From assembly GCA_030427825.1 (NCBI GenBank), contig JAUICO010000014.1:1-58952 (forward strand): 58,952 bases of DNA. Reading direction: 5' to 3'. The stretch is from a bacterium (GTDB lineage: Bacteria; Myxococcota_A; Bradymonadia; REDH01). Below the pieces are notes generated by a model. That model was given only the letters and a program-made list of their open reading frames with translations. It was not told where the DNA came from and ran no database searches. This document shows positions 51,897 to 58,952 of the stretch, piece after piece; positions within the stretch are counted from its first letter, which is position 1; each line of letters opens with the position of its first letter. Made by a program: the position numbers and the translations under genes.

Positions 51897-52898
51897 TCAG
51901 AAGGTTCCCGTCAGCTCGAAGGAGGGCGTAATGCCCATGATGCTGACATCTTCGATCAGGGGCTTGTCGACGCGAAGCTCGAAGAGAGCTCCGAAGTTGT
52001 CGGTGATGGTGAAGAGCCCTGCGAGTGCGAACTCAAGTGCGTTGCCTTCACCATCGGCGTAGAGGTTCTCCGTGCCGTCTGTGTAGCGGCTCAGGTAGCT
52101 GACTCGTGCGGTCAGGCCGACGCAGTCGCCTACGGGAACGTGGGCCTTCGCCATGAAGCCGAACGAGAGGCTGTCGTCGACGTCACCTGTGAGCATCCCG
52201 ATGTTGAGCTCTGCGAAGAGCAGGGCCGACCCCAGGTCGTAATTGAAATCTACGTCCGCCATCCACTCGCCGCTGTCGGTATCCGTGAGGGAGCCGAAGG
52301 TCGTTGCGACGCCGATGCCACCATTGCTGAGGGCATAATCGAAGCGTCCGCCAAGGTGTACGTTGCCCGCGTCGACGGGCATGTCCCACCCGTTGGCGAC
52401 CCAGATCTGACCGGTGATATCGCCCGACTGGTAACCGAGGAAGAGGCCGGTGAGGTTCGACGGCGAGGCGAAGTCAAAGAGCAGGTTGTGGCTGTACTGG
52501 TACATGTCCGGTGCATCGAGAGCTTCGGCGCCAACCGGAGCGTTTCGCTTACCGAAGATGAGGAAGAATCCTTCCTGTGAGGGCGAAGCGAAGTACTCAA
52601 TGTACGACTGCTCGACGATGTCGTCGAAGCCCGCCACTCCGGCCTGCGGCATCCAGTTCAGGTCGAGGCGCAGGTTCAGCTGCGGGTGAACGGTGACGTC
52701 GAAGTCCAGCTCGACCTGGTCGACGCCCCAGCCGACGACGCTCTCGTCGGGCGCGTCATCGCCTGCGTAGAAGGTTTGCGTGACCGATCCGTCTACGAAG
52801 CCGGAGACTTCTACCTGAGGCGGGTCAGCCCATGCCGCCGTGCTGATCAGGCAGGCCGCGGAGAGGAGGGCTGTTGAGGTGAGAATTCGTGCGTGCAT
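51897..52898 (-). CDS. Outer-membrane beta-barrel, porin-2/OmpL-like
   Basis: 333 residues with a signal peptide (LLSAACLISTAAWADP). The mature chain is a series of amphipathic strands: VEVSGFVDGSVTQTFYAG, QVELDFDVTVHPQLNLRLDL, FFLIFGKRNAPVGAEALDAP and LTGLFLGYQSGDITGQIWVA. It ends in a C-terminal aromatic (ELTGTF) as outer-membrane barrels do. The FGKRNAPVG-type motif is common in OmpL/bbp2 proteins. Substrate unknown. Its upstream region carries the paired inverted repeats at 53074-53119. Confidence 0.82.
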   Translation of the reverse strand: MHARILTSTALLSAACLISTAAWADPPQVEVSGFVDGSVTQTFYAGDDAPDESVVGWGVDQVELDFDVTVHPQLNLRLDLNWMPQAGVAGFDDIVEQSYIEYFASPSQEGFFLIFGKRNAPVGAEALDAPDMYQYSHNLLFDFASPSNLTGLFLGYQSGDITGQIWVANGWDMPVDAGNVHLGGRFDYALSNGGIGVATTFGSLTDTDSGEWMADVDFNYDLGSALLFAELNIGMLTGDVDDSLSFGFMAKAHVPVGDCVGLTARVSYLSRYTDGTENLYADGEGNALEFALAGLFTITDNFGALFELRVDKPLIEDVSIMGITPSFELTGTF

Positions 52899-53073
52899 TT
52901 CTGCTCCTGTGTTGGACGCGAGCGCTACTCGCTAAAGTCGACCGACCGGTTGGCGGGCCGTGTTCGCGTCCATCAGATTGCAGGAGCCATGCCAAAGTGC
53001 GAATTTTCCGCATGCACAGCGGTGTGGCCGTCCCCTGCGAAGGATCAGCGTGTCACAGGCGGCAGGGAAGAAA

Positions 53074-53119
53074 CCTACACAAAGGTAGGGTGTCGCTCTG
53101 GGGCCTACATCGACGTAGG
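53074..53119. promoter_or_regulatory. Two CCTAC-N6-GTAGG inverted repeats, 30 bp apart
   Basis: First copy 53074-53089 (spacer ACAAAG), second 53104-53119 (spacer ATCGAC); arms are identical and the copies start exactly 30 bp apart. They lie in the 258-bp gap between the end of the MopE-like gene and the start of the porin gene, both on the minus strand. On that strand the distal copy is followed by TTTCTTCC, so a terminator reading is also possible. Confidence 0.4.
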
Positions 53120-53156
53120 TACGACTTGCCGTGTCGGACGCTGATGCGTGCCCGAC

Positions 53157-54491
53157 TCACGGCAGCGTGCAGTCCGGGAGTTCGCCGCCGGCTTCCGTAC
53201 AGTAGTTGAAGGAGGAGCCGGGGATCAGGCAGTCACAACGACGTCCCTCGCCGCAGTCCTCGTCGGTCTCGCAGCGGTACACGCAGAGGATCGGGTTCGA
53301 GGGGTCAGGTCCGACCAGACAACGACCATCTGCGCCCGGCAGAATGTCCGGGCAGGTGCCCGAGTCTCCGTCGTCACAGCCCGGCATGCACAGCCCATAC
53401 CCGGCGATCTGCTCGCAGAACTCGCCGGCCGGGCAGAAGGGACCGGTGCTCGCGCCTCGGGTGCAATCGCCGATGTTGATGTGCGTATCGCAGAAGCCGC
53501 CGGTGCGAAGATCCGCCTCTTCGCAGCGCTGCGGGGTCATCGCCACGCCTGCGAAGCGCGCGATCGCGGCGAGCCGCGTGCGACAACCCACGGTGTGCAA
53601 ATCGTCGCTGTAGGTCCCGATAGCCATCTCTTCGTTCAGCGCTTCCTCGCAGATCTCGCCGCAGGTCACGACGCTGTCGAAGCGTTGGTTGGCGCCGGTG
53701 CAGGCCTCCATCATCAGCTCACAGTATTGGCGACAGGTGGGCTCCTCGAGCCCGCAGAAGCCGGCGGACCCCTGAGGTCCGAGACAGGTCCCGGTGGTGC
53801 ATTCCGTGTCGTCGGCGCAGGGCTGGCCGGGTTCGTTGCACACCGTCAGTCCGTCATCTGCCGTGCCGTTGCAGTCGTTGTCGATGCCGTCGCAGATCTC
53901 CGTGAGCCCCGGGTTGCAGTCGCCGGCGCAGCTTCCGGTCGCGTCGCCACAGTCGTAGCGGGGCGGGTTCTCGCGAACGAGGGCCTCGTTGAGGTCGTCG
54001 CAGTCCGCGTCGGACGAGACCCGCTCAAGCTCGCGCCCCCAGCTGTCATTGTCCGTGTCCTCCAGGCAGATCTCCTGTCCGTCGCAGTTCTGGTCGATAC
54101 CGTCGCCGACGATCTCCTCTGCGTCGGGATTGATCAGGTCGTCGGTGTCGTCGCAGTCGCTGGAGTCTGTCGTTCGACCGGCGGGAACCTCCTCGCCCTG
54201 GCAGATGACGAGGCGGGTCTCGGGGTCGCCGAAGGTGTCTTCGTCGACATCCAGGAAGGTGTCTGTCTCGGCGCCGTCACAGGGGCGGTTGAGTTGGCAC
54301 GCGGTCGTGCACTCCGTCTGGCAGGCGTTGTTGCAGTCATCGTACTCGTCCGGGCACTGAATACAGAACTCAGGCTCCACGACATTGCGATCGTAGCTGG
54401 TGTCGAAGAGTAGGGTGCAGGCAGCGGCCGTGGCGAAGACAGCGACGCAGACGGCAAGTGCCGCGAGCACTCGTTTCAGGGTGGCGTTCAT
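53157..54491 (-). CDS. MopE-type Cys/Asp-rich putative metal-binding lipoprotein
   Basis: 444 residues. The signal RVLAALAVCVAVFATAAAC has a lipobox-type Cys. Mature sequence is rich in Cys, Asp and Asn, with the MopE-like pattern DCDDTDDLINPDAEEIVGDG, IDQNCDGQE and EICDGIDNDCNGTADDG, a repeat seen in copper/metal-binding surface proteins. More Cys-rich modules follow (CRQYCELMMEACTG, CETDEDCGEGRRCDC). ATG 54491 is favoured; a GTG 9 codons upstream is possible. Metal identity is not shown by sequence. Confidence 0.83.
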   Translation of the reverse strand: MNATLKRVLAALAVCVAVFATAAACTLLFDTSYDRNVVEPEFCIQCPDEYDDCNNACQTECTTACQLNRPCDGAETDTFLDVDEDTFGDPETRLVICQGEEVPAGRTTDSSDCDDTDDLINPDAEEIVGDGIDQNCDGQEICLEDTDNDSWGRELERVSSDADCDDLNEALVRENPPRYDCGDATGSCAGDCNPGLTEICDGIDNDCNGTADDGLTVCNEPGQPCADDTECTTGTCLGPQGSAGFCGLEEPTCRQYCELMMEACTGANQRFDSVVTCGEICEEALNEEMAIGTYSDDLHTVGCRTRLAAIARFAGVAMTPQRCEEADLRTGGFCDTHINIGDCTRGASTGPFCPAGEFCEQIAGYGLCMPGCDDGDSGTCPDILPGADGRCLVGPDPSNPILCVYRCETDEDCGEGRRCDCLIPGSSFNYCTEAGGELPDCTLP

Positions 54492-54628
54492 GGCTCGGTC
54501 CGGTGCGTTCGCTTTCACAGGTGCTCGCAGGTGCTTGGATGCAGATTCATTGCGCGGTCGCGCGTGTGCTCAAAGGCTAGTCCGCGCCCCAGTGCGGTTC
54601 AAGTTCGCGGCGCTCCCCCGGGCTTCTG

Positions 54629-55261
54629 TCAGGTATCGAGGCCGGCCTCGGCGATGCGCCGCAGGCTGGTCGCGACGACCTCGATAGCGACTCGGTTCTC
54701 GCCACCTTCGGGGATGATCAGGTCTGCGACGCGACGGCACGGCTCTACGTGTAGAAGGTGCATCGGGCGTACCGTCTCGAAGTACTGGCGACGGATGTCG
54801 GCGAAGGAGCGACCGCGCTCTTCAAGATCGCGCCGAATTCGTCGGAAGACGCGGACGTCCGGGTCCGTGTCGACAAAGACCTTCACATCGAGCTGCGCGC
54901 AGATCTTCGGATCGGAGAGGACAAGAATGCCCTCCACGATCACCACAGGTGCGGGCTCGATGCGCGTCGTCTCGTCGGAGCGGATGTGCTCCGCGAAGTT
55001 GTAGACCGGCTTGTCGATTGCTTCGCCGCGGCGAAGGGTCGCGAGGTGCTCGATGAGGAGCTCGTTCTCCAAGCTACGCGGATCATCGAAGTTCACCTTC
55101 TGCCGGTCTTCGAAGGACAGGTGGGCGAGGTCACGGTAGTAGGCGTCGTGGTCAACGATGACACAGCGATCCGCGGGCAGCGCACTCTTCAGCGCAGCTG
55201 CGACGGTGGTCTTGCCGCTGCCGGTACCGCCGGCGACACCGATGAACACAGGTCTATGCAT
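54629..55261 (-). CDS. udk: Uridine kinase
   Basis: Phosphorylates uridine and cytidine in the pyrimidine salvage path. The 210 residues show the P-loop GVAGGTGSGKTTVA, VIVDHDAYYRDLAHLSFEDR, the base/sugar region NFDDPRSLENELL, VYNFAEHIRS, VVIVEGILVLSDP, and RRIRRDLEERGRSF. All standard Udk motifs are present and the size is normal. It begins 3 nt after the ALDH stop codon, so cotranscription is likely. Confidence 0.95.
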   Translation of the reverse strand: MHRPVFIGVAGGTGSGKTTVAAALKSALPADRCVIVDHDAYYRDLAHLSFEDRQKVNFDDPRSLENELLIEHLATLRRGEAIDKPVYNFAEHIRSDETTRIEPAPVVIVEGILVLSDPKICAQLDVKVFVDTDPDVRVFRRIRRDLEERGRSFADIRRQYFETVRPMHLLHVEPCRRVADLIIPEGGENRVAIEVVATSLRRIAEAGLDT

Positions 55262-55264
55262 GGG

Positions 55265-56851
55265 TCAGTCCTTCGCAGCGCGCAGACTGATGCGCTGAAG
55301 GCGAATCAGTGAGGCCAGCGCTTTGGGCATGTTGTTTCGTAGCAGTCCGCGAAACGCACCCACCATGTGGGGGTACTTCTGCGCGTAGGGAAACCAGAAG
55401 GGCTCTGTCGGGAGAAAGCCCCGGTCTACCATCAGCGAGCGGGTATGCGAGAAGGACAGCAGGCCTTCGGCGCCGTGGTATCGGCCAAAGCCGCTGTTCT
55501 TTACTCCGCCGAAGGGAATCGCCGGATTGCCCACCGAAGCGACGAGGTCATTGACCGACACCTGACCCGCCTCGATCTGCGAGGCCAGAGCCATGCCGCG
55601 GCTGATGTCGCGTGTCCAAACCGAGCCGTTCAGGCCGTACTGGTGGTCGTTCGCGAGCTCGATGGCGTGCGCTTCGTCGCGGCAACGGACCACCGGCAGG
55701 ACCGGTCCGAAGGTCTCTTCTCGGTAGATGTCCATCTCTGCGGTCACGCCGGTGACCAGGGTGGGCGGGTAGTATTGGCCGGGCCCATCAGGGATCTCGC
55801 CGCCGCTCAGAATCACTGCGCCGCGTTCGCGCGCGTCCCGCACATGGGCATCGACGACCTCGACCTGGCGGCCGAAGATCATCGGTCCGATGTCGGCGTG
55901 CTCGTCCGGAGCCCCCTGACGCACCTTGTCAACCTCAGCCGCGAGCAGGCGCACGAACTCGTCGTGGACTTCGTCCACCACCAGAATCCGCTCCACTGAG
56001 ACGCACATTTGCCCGCAGTTCACGAGGCCGCCCCACACCGCTGCTTTGGCGGCGCGCTTCAGGTTGGCGTCCGCGCATATGATCATCGCGTCCTTGCCGC
56101 CCAGCTCAAGCTCTACCGGAATCGGCTTCGCGGCGGCCGCCGCCATCACACGTCGGCCGGTTGCCACGGATCCGGTGAAGAAGATCTTGTCGACGTCCGC
56201 TTCAACGAGCGCAGCGCCTGTGCTGCCGTCTCCCTGAATGACCTGCACGGCGCCAACCGGAATCGAGATGGCGGCGAAGATTTCGCGGATGATCTCGCCG
56301 CTGACCGGCGTCACTTCGCTGGGCTTCAAGACCACGGTGTTCCCCGCGATCAACGCCGAGAGCACGGGCACCATCGCGAGCTGAAAGGGGAAGTTCCACG
56401 GCGAGATGACGCCGATAACGCCCATCGGGAAGTGCTCGATGTGACTCGACTTACCGGGAAAGAGAATCGGGGTTCGTACGCGCCGTCGTCGAAGAACCCG
56501 GTCCGCGTGCTTGATGTAGTAGTCGATGAAGATCGGGACGCTCATCAGCTCTGTCATGAGCGAGTCCACGAGAGGCTTGCCGGTCTCTTCGCTGATGCGG
56601 CGCGCGTAGGATTCACCGTTTCTCGCAATCACTGCCTTCATCTCGGCGAGAATCTGCAGTCGGCGTTCGAGGGGCGTGTTCTTCCACGCCGCCGAGGCAG
56701 CGCGGGCGCGTGCGACGGCTGCGTTGACTTCGTCGGGCGTCGTGATCTGAAAGGTCGCGATCTCATCGCCGGTGACGGGGTTCGTATTCACGAAGGTTCT
56801 CGCGGTGCTGCCGCTCCTCTTCTTCTTTCCTGCGCCTGCTGCGATGGTCAT
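55265..56851 (-). CDS. Aldehyde dehydrogenase (NAD(P)+-dependent)
   Basis: Oxidises an aldehyde to an acid. The 528 residues from ATG 56851 (GGAGG about 7 nt upstream) contain VIGVISPWNFPFQLA, NTVVLKPSEVTPVSG, FFTGSVATGRRVMAAAA, the catalytic Glu in ELELGGKDAMII, the catalytic Cys in NCGQMCVSVERI, and PFGGVKNSGFGRYHG. A C-terminal extension of about 40 residues (PHMVGAFRGLLRNNMPKALA), possibly membrane-associating, resembles fatty-aldehyde types. The long upstream frame to 57247 overlaps the divergent gene and is not used. Confidence 0.93.
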   Translation of the reverse strand: MTIAAGAGKKKRSGSTARTFVNTNPVTGDEIATFQITTPDEVNAAVARARAASAAWKNTPLERRLQILAEMKAVIARNGESYARRISEETGKPLVDSLMTELMSVPIFIDYYIKHADRVLRRRRVRTPILFPGKSSHIEHFPMGVIGVISPWNFPFQLAMVPVLSALIAGNTVVLKPSEVTPVSGEIIREIFAAISIPVGAVQVIQGDGSTGAALVEADVDKIFFTGSVATGRRVMAAAAAKPIPVELELGGKDAMIICADANLKRAAKAAVWGGLVNCGQMCVSVERILVVDEVHDEFVRLLAAEVDKVRQGAPDEHADIGPMIFGRQVEVVDAHVRDARERGAVILSGGEIPDGPGQYYPPTLVTGVTAEMDIYREETFGPVLPVVRCRDEAHAIELANDHQYGLNGSVWTRDISRGMALASQIEAGQVSVNDLVASVGNPAIPFGGVKNSGFGRYHGAEGLLSFSHTRSLMVDRGFLPTEPFWFPYAQKYPHMVGAFRGLLRNNMPKALASLIRLQRISLRAAKD

Positions 56852-57083
56852 CTCGAGCCTCCGATGGGCCGGTGGTTGTCCGACGGGCCGCCTGTTGTCC
56901 TGGAGCGGCGGCGCTTTTGTACTGCCACATAGCCCGCGCGTCACGCGTGGATTCTGTGGCTGTCGCGCGTTGCAGACGTTGCGGCTGTCGCCGACGACGA
57001 ATACGTGGGACCCGAACGCACGCGCTTGTCGCGCGACGCGGGGAGCCACGACCCTGAGACACGGCACACCGGTTAGCGGTACA

Positions 57084-58403
57084 GTGACAAGATTGAGCCG
57101 AGATGGCCTTGGAGAGATGGAGGTCGGCAACGTCCGCGTCTTTGTCGCAGGCGCCGTCCCCGGTGAAGAGGTGAAGGCGGTCGTCGAGAGCATGGCCCGC
57201 AACAAGCGCGTTGCATGGGCGCGCATGTTGGAGCGCCCTGCCGACATCGAGGGTCGGGTGCGGGCACCGTGTCATCACGCCGCTCCCAACCGCGGAAAGT
57301 GCGGCGGGTGCCCGTGGATGCACCTGCCCGCACAAACGCAGACCCTGCTCAAGGTTGCGCGAGTGAACGAGGCTCTCTCTGAAGTGCCAGGTGTACAGCC
57401 TCTGCACCGCCTGCATCGAGCGCCGGAGACCACCGCGGATATGCTCGCGTACCGCGCGCGGGGAAACTATGTCGTCTTCCGCAGCGGCGGTGATCGCGTC
57501 CGGCTCGGGTCCTGGCAGGCCAGAACAAACAAGCCGGTAAAGATGGAAGGCTGTCCGATCGTGCGCCCCGTGATCAACGATGTCGCGGACGCTATCGCAG
57601 CCTCAATGACGGCGCAGAAGGTGCCGATTCATCCCGAAAAGTGGGGCGCGCGCTATGTTACGATTCGAGCAAACAGCGAAGGCGCTTCACACGTCGATCT
57701 CGTTGTTGGCGACGCGCGTTCTCGCTGGATTTCTGACGTCGCAGAGGCCGCAATGGCCGCCGGGGCCGTCGGAGTCTCGGCGTCGGTCAACAGGGAGTCC
57801 GGCAACGCGATTCGCGTGGCGGACTCAAAGGTTGTGGCGGGCGCTGACAACTTCGTGGAGCAGATGGGTGACATCTCGCTGCGCCTCAACGCAGCGACCT
57901 TCTTTCAGATTTATCCCGAAGTCGCGACACACATGTATGCGCGTGCTGCAGAGCTCGGTGGCCCCGCAGAGCTTGCCTGGGACCTCTACTGTGGAGTCGG
58001 CGGGCTGGGGCTCACCTGGCAGTCCAGATTCGGGGGCGCTCTGTACGGTGTGGAATCGGTCCCCGAGTCCATTCGCCTGGCGAATCTGAACTCCCGGGAC
58101 AACAACCTACGAGCCCGCTTCGCCGTCGCCGACCTCACCGGCGGCCTGCCGCGGACTCGCGGTGAACCGGATCTCGTGTTTGTAAATCCGCCGCGACGTG
58201 GTCTCGACCGCGCTATTCGGTCACAGCTTCAGGAGCTGGGCCCGGAGCGCATTGTCTACATGAGCTGCGATCCGGACTCACTCGGTCGGGACCTCGTGTA
58301 CCTGTCGCGCGGCGGGTACGGAGTCACTGCCGTCGAGGCGTGGGACATGATGCCGCACACGCAGCACGTCGAGGTCATCGCCTGTCTCGAGCTCAGGAAC
58401 TGA
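57084..58403 (+). CDS. Second TRAM-domain RNA m5U methyltransferase, RlmD/TrmA family
   Basis: From GTG 57084 the 439 residues begin directly with the TRAM domain (TRLSRDGLGEMEVGNVRVFV). The iron-sulfur Cys region is APCHHAAPNRGKCGGCPW and a later GCPI. The SAM motif is LYCGVGGLGLTW, then VNPPRRGLDRAI and the catalytic Cys in IVYMSCDPDSLGRDL. The reading frame is open upstream to 56772 but gives no TRAM-like sequence there, and it would overlap the ALDH start. A start at TTG 56970 is possible, so the N-terminus is uncertain. The divergent gap of 232 bp holds both promoters. Confidence 0.83.
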   Translation: MTRLSRDGLGEMEVGNVRVFVAGAVPGEEVKAVVESMARNKRVAWARMLERPADIEGRVRAPCHHAAPNRGKCGGCPWMHLPAQTQTLLKVARVNEALSEVPGVQPLHRLHRAPETTADMLAYRARGNYVVFRSGGDRVRLGSWQARTNKPVKMEGCPIVRPVINDVADAIAASMTAQKVPIHPEKWGARYVTIRANSEGASHVDLVVGDARSRWISDVAEAAMAAGAVGVSASVNRESGNAIRVADSKVVAGADNFVEQMGDISLRLNAATFFQIYPEVATHMYARAAELGGPAELAWDLYCGVGGLGLTWQSRFGGALYGVESVPESIRLANLNSRDNNLRARFAVADLTGGLPRTRGEPDLVFVNPPRRGLDRAIRSQLQELGPERIVYMSCDPDSLGRDLVYLSRGGYGVTAVEAWDMMPHTQHVEVIACLELRN

Positions 58404-58433
58404 GCATCGGCTCGGCCGCGAGGCAGCGCCCGC

Positions 58434-58952
58434 CTAATTGAGCCAGAAGTGGATCATCGCGAGCAGGGCGCTGCTGTTTGCTCTGCCGACGTTGATGTCG
58501 TTGCGATAGGCGATGTTGAGCTGAATGTACTTATACACATTCCACTCAACGCCCGCTTCGATGCGATGACTGTGGTTGTCGATGATGTCCATGTTTGGAT
58601 CCGTCCACTCGTAGCGAAGCCGCGGGGTCAGGCCCTTGAGGCCCAGGAACTGTATCTCGTGAAGCGCGTGCGCTGCGTGTGTGAGCTCGCCGTCGATCTG
58701 GTCCTGGCGATATGCCAACTCACCCAGCCAGATGACCGGGTACAGGTTCAACGACCAGAGTGGTCCGGCCATGAACTCCTCGCGGCCGCCTTCGCCCGAC
58801 ATGAAGTGCAGCGATCCGCCAAGCGTATAGCCGAGCTTGCGGAAGCCGCCCTGTGCGGTGATCCCGTGGCCCTGCGAGAGGCGATCGCCGGGCCACCAGT
58901 CAGCGCCCTGTCCCCACACGGCGAGGTTCGCCCATCCGTAGTTTGCACCGAC
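58434..58952 (-). CDS. Outer-membrane beta-barrel protein, partial (N-terminus beyond window)
   Basis: The frame runs open to the right edge, so the signal peptide and early strands are missing. The remaining 172 residues alternate aromatic and polar residues as transmembrane strands (VGANYGWANLAVWGQGADWW, LWSLNLYPVIWLGELAYRQD, LTPRLRYEWTDPNMDIIDN, KYIQLNIAYRNDINVG) and end in MIHFWLN. Probably a porin-like or adhesin-like barrel; no family assigned. The stop lies 30 bp from the end of the convergent methyltransferase gene. Confidence 0.65.
   Translation of the reverse strand, partial: VGANYGWANLAVWGQGADWWPGDRLSQGHGITAQGGFRKLGYTLGGSLHFMSGEGGREEFMAGPLWSLNLYPVIWLGELAYRQDQIDGELTHAAHALHEIQFLGLKGLTPRLRYEWTDPNMDIIDNHSHRIEAGVEWNVYKYIQLNIAYRNDINVGRANSSALLAMIHFWLN

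Noticed and set aside
56852..57247. N-terminal extension of the aldehyde dehydrogenase
   Set aside because: The extra ~130 residues have no similarity, lie upstream of a strong GGAGG/ATG start at 56851, and overlap the divergent TRAM gene.

Overview
The window is GC-rich, gene-dense bacterial chromosome. Several features point to the Myxococcota/Bradymonadota group of former Deltaproteobacteria: many lipoproteins, including Cys-rich ones; a MopE-type Asp/Cys-rich metal-binding protein; a Ser/Thr kinase with a transmembrane segment and a C-terminal PEGA domain; Sel1 and TPR lipoproteins; and an extracellular peptidase with an Asp-rich stalk and a MYXO-CTERM-like tail (Gly-Gly-Cys, hydrophobic stretch, terminal Arg run). 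The lineage is inferred from gene style. No rRNA or tRNA gene was seen. The one stable RNA gene recognised is tmRNA.

Layout. 1-6.3 kb (minus): a CusCBA-like heavy-metal RND efflux operon led by a small secreted Cys/His-rich protein. 6.5-7.9 kb (plus): FetAB-like ABC exporter. 7.9-10.5 kb: Rieske oxygenase divergent from a LysR regulator and a zinc deaminase. 10.7-11.4 kb: a decayed gene with one stop and one frameshift. 11.4-14.2 kb: rimO and a TRAM/RlmD-type RNA methyltransferase. 14.3-16.4 kb: a TetR regulator followed by three small lipoproteins. 16.5-21.7 kb (minus): an operon of PEGA kinase, TPR protein, PolX and a lipoprotein, divergent from a substrate-binding lipoprotein at 21.9 kb.

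23.5-26.9 kb: a small protein with a UvrD/PcrA-type Tudor-like tail, a lipoprotein, bioF, smpB and ssrA (tmRNA), so the trans-translation pair is adjacent. Beyond tmRNA lie a 159-bp imperfect palindrome and nine tandem copies of a 23-bp unit. 27.4-29.9 kb: GH113-like glycosidase and Sel1 lipoprotein. 30.0-35.3 kb (minus): kamA, a membrane protein, murB, nth and a neutral ceramidase, joined by four consecutive 4-nt stop/start overlaps. 35.4-39.4 kb: FAD oxidoreductase, MFS transporter, HTTM-like membrane protein.

39.5-43.9 kb: a compact molybdenum cofactor operon, mobA-moaA-moaD-moaE-moaC-moeA. MoaC carries a C-terminal MogA/MoaB-like domain that has lost the signature catalytic loops. 44-59 kb: Tag-like glycosylase, LOG-family protein, lipoprotein, LLM oxidoreductase, YqgE/AlgH, an atypical Lgt-like protein, deoC, the M15 peptidase, a porin-like barrel, the MopE-like protein, udk, aldehyde dehydrogenase, a second TRAM/RlmD-type methyltransferase, and an outer-membrane protein cut by the right edge.

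Best leads: the MoaC fusion with a degenerate MogA domain, the stand-alone Tudor-like protein, the Lgt-like protein lacking expected catalytic residues, the palindrome plus 23-bp array after tmRNA, and the paired CCTAC-N6-GTAGG elements near the porin gene.
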